DNA of 64,000 nt from positions 186,001 through 250,000 of the forward strand of contig NZ_JBHLJR010000003.1 in the NCBI RefSeq assembly GCF_043677095.1, read 5' to 3'. The stretch's first letter is position 1, and every line of letters starts with the position of its first letter. The position numbers and the translations under genes were made by a program. The notes below the pieces were generated by a model. That model saw only the letters and a program-made list of their open reading frames with translations, searched no databases and was not told the origin of the DNA. Shown piece by piece: positions 62,112 through 64,000 of the stretch. The DNA comes from Natronococcus roseus. GTDB taxonomy: Archaea; Halobacteriota; Halobacteria; Halobacteriales; Natrialbaceae.

Positions 62112-62600
62112 ATGGAGAAAGTGACCATCGATAACGTGCGAAACGAGGTCAACCCGATGCAAGTTCACGACGTGCGCCGACCGGTCTCGGACGCGCTCGG
62201 AACCGACCACTTCGCGATGAACTACTTCGAACTTGCGCCGGGCGATTCCTTCTCCGGGGGGCTTCACACGCATCACGACCAGGAAGAAGTCTTCTACATC
62301 GAGGAGGGAACGACGGTGTTCGAGGTCGGCAAGGAGCGCGAACAGGTAACCGTCGAGGAAGGGGAAGTCATCAGATTCGAACCCGGAGAGTTCCAGATGG
62401 GCTACGCGAAAAAGGAGAACGGAAACGAGGTTATCGGCTGGGCGATGGGCGCACCCGGCTCGACCCACGACTGGGAGGAGCTCGAATCGGTGGTGTCATG
62501 CCGGGAGTGTGAGGAGGACGTTCCACACGCGACGAGGATTAATTCGGAGGGCCGATTCGAGTTCACCTGCACCGAGTGTGGCAACGAGTTTGCGATGTGA
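62112..62600 (+). CDS. cupin protein with C-terminal zinc ribbon
   Basis: A 162-residue protein. The cupin metal site is HTHHDQEE (His52, His54 or 55, Glu58) in GLHTHHDQEEVFYIEEG. After the barrel (to about 125) a zinc ribbon has Cys130/133 (CREC) and Cys153/156 (CTEC). Such fusions occur in haloarchaea with unknown substrate. The Met of MEKVTIDNV is used; four upstream codons add no conservation. Confidence 0.82.
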   Translation: MEKVTIDNVRNEVNPMQVHDVRRPVSDALGTDHFAMNYFELAPGDSFSGGLHTHHDQEEVFYIEEGTTVFEVGKEREQVTVEEGEVIRFEPGEFQMGYAKKENGNEVIGWAMGAPGSTHDWEELESVVSCRECEEDVPHATRINSEGRFEFTCTECGNEFAM

Positions 62601-62954
62601 GCAGAGGTGTTCCGCGACGCGGTCGAGGCCGAAGTGTACTGTCGTAGAAGGTGAAAGTATTTGCAGTGCGAACCACTGGAGCCAGCCCCCCATCCGTCGA
62701 TCTTCGTTATCACTCGGCACCTATGAGGTAGGATTTCCGTGAACTACTACAGTTGGGCTGGCAACGGAGACTTTCCACGCCCTCCCCGGCCGAGTCGTAC
62801 GCTCACGGGTCGCCGACCGCTCACGTACTCGTCCCTTCCACGGTTCGACCGATCGCTTCTCACCGTCGTTCGAACTGACCGACAGCGCGCTCCATCGCAC
62901 CGTGGATCGGCCAGTCCGTAGTGAAGCGTGGTGCAACGAAATCGGATCAATCGG
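62601..62954. other. 354-base region without a supported gene
   Basis: Short frames on both strands resemble no family. An AT-rich patch near 62650-62662 is seen. As a transposase fragment lies on the other side of the cupin gene, some of this may be old insertion debris, but I found no sequence that proves it. Confidence 0.35.
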
Positions 62955-63931
62955 TCACGGCTCGGCCAGCTCCGGGAACAGCGCCTCCGCGATCACGATC
63001 GTCAGGTAGGCCTCGACGAACGCCGCCAGGGCGAGCAACAGCCAGCCGAATACGACGAGAAGGGTGGTCCGATAGACGTAGGTCTTCGTGAACAACGAGT
63101 CGCGCGAGCCGACGAGCCGCTGGCCGGCCCGATGGAGGAACCGGAAGCCGACGCCCGCGGCGATGAACAGCGCCGGCAGCTCGAAGATCCCGTGGGGGCG
63201 AGCAGGGCAACGATCGGACCGAACCCGACCTCGAGCCCGGTGACGACCGCGATGTTGCCGACGATGATCCCGTTAAAGACCATGATGACCGTCGTCACCA
63301 GCCCGAGCGTGAGCGCGCCGAAGATCGCCGCCAGGAACGGCGGCGTGTTCTGGACGAGGAAAAAGGTCGCCGAGAGCTCGATCCCGCCGCCCCCGGCGGG
63401 GTCGCCGTCGGCGAGTTCCTCGTCCCCGAACTCCTCGCTCAGAAGCTCGAGGAACAGCTCCGTGAGGTCGATCCCCGCGGCGACGAGCGCGGCACCGAGG
63501 ACGACGCCGCCGCCGAACAGCGCCGTCGCGAACCAGACGTAGAGGCGGTGTTCGGCCCATCCCGCCGCGAGCGACGCGGCCACGCCGGTGCCCTCGGTCA
63601 GCGCGACCGCGCCGAGCGCGGCGAACGCGATCGCGAGCATGGCAGCACCGGCCGCAGCCGTGGTGAGGTCGTGGACCGCGGCCGTCGCCCCTGCCGTCAC
63701 GAGCGAGACCAGCGCCAGCGCGAACGCGAGGGTCGCCCAGCCGCGGTTCGGATCCGATCCCGATCCCGGCTCCGTCCCGCTTCGGTCGGGATCCGGCGGT
63801 TGACTCGAGGGGACCTCTCGACCCTCGGAATCACGCGGTTCGCGTCGCTCGCTCGCCGACTCGTCGGCCCGCGCCGACCGATCCGCCTCGGTCTGCTCGA
63901 GCGATCCCTCGTCGGCCCGTCGGTCGTTCAT
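62955..63931 (-). pseudogene. SpoIIM-family membrane protein with one-base frameshift
   Basis: The first part (residues 1-245) has an acidic tail then about five transmembrane helices and the strands leading to VGFGPIVALLAP. The next conserved SpoIIM motif, P-H-G-I-F-E-L-P-A, is in another frame: the run of five G (plus strand 63194-63198) needs six. Inserting one base gives 325 residues through two more helices to the stop at 62955. So the gene carries a one-base deletion, or there is a sequencing error in a homopolymer. SpoIIM proteins are stage-II-sporulation relatives of unknown archaeal function. Confidence 0.88.
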
Positions 63932-64000
63932 ACCACCTCTTGGGTCAAACGGCGGATAAATCCGCCGGCAGGATTATCGCTCGAGCAGTCGCCGGCACTG

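Noticed and set aside
1..64000. CRISPR array or cas genes
   Set aside because: No regularly spaced repeats of 25-40 bases with unique spacers; the only regular array is the in-frame lipoprotein repeat.

Overview
The window is chromosomal DNA from a halophilic archaeon (class Halobacteria). The evidence is high GC content, strongly acidic proteins rich in Asp and Glu, archaeal information-processing genes (SRP54, FtsY, prefoldin alpha, eIF6, L31e, L39e, RadA, NMD3, Taw2, a group II chaperonin), twin-arginine signals on secreted proteins, and TATA boxes about 25-35 bases before start codons (mostly leaderless genes). The gene set resembles the Natrinema/Haloterrigena group, but that genus-level guess is inference.

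Layout. 0-4.3 kb: tRNA-Arg(TCT) with a nearby copy of its 3' end, an Asp-rich repeat lipoprotein, a nucleotide kinase with its RNA-binding partner, and SRP54. 4.8-15.6 kb: a HicB-like protein, a disulfide oxidoreductase, a PAS-GAF sensor kinase, two rhodaneses, a ferritin-like protein, thiE-thiM, and HAD, GNAT and alpha/beta-hydrolase enzymes. 15.7-19.1 kb: a siroheme nitrite/sulfite reductase overlapping an FrhB-like F420/ferredoxin protein. 19.5-26 kb: NmrA-like protein, ftsY-pfdA, and rpl39e-rpl31e-eif6 with thpR. 26-30.5 kb: a CoA-disulfide-reductase-like enzyme, a highly structured intergenic element, TPR and DUF424 proteins, and sufS.

30.5-39.4 kb is the most accessory-looking part: an IS1341-type TnpB element with hairpin ends, a 1,560-residue multicopper oxidase, poorly coding DNA with direct repeats around a small winged-helix gene, and a formamidase. 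39.5-53 kb returns to housekeeping functions: a divergent chaperonin with a His-rich tail, sufU, radA, htpX-pspAB, two PQQ-type beta-propellers, nmd3-taw2 and a 28-residue membrane peptide. 53-64 kb: a secreted three-repeat protein, an XPD/DinG-like Fe-S helicase, a non-canonical tRNA-like sequence, small zinc proteins, a decayed IS1595-type transposase, a cupin protein and a SpoIIM-family gene broken by a one-base frameshift.

How genes relate. Targeting and folding functions recur (SRP54, FtsY, prefoldin, chaperonin, HtpX/PspAB). Sulfur and Fe-S functions are scattered (two rhodaneses, siroheme reductase, CoA-disulfide-reductase-like enzyme, SufS, SufU). The strongest candidates for something new are the F420-protein/siroheme-reductase pair, which looks like a split version of methanogen Fsr; the six-domain multicopper oxidase whose copper ligands occur in permuted order; and the tRNA-like sequence with a 9-bp acceptor stem. 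No CRISPR array was seen.
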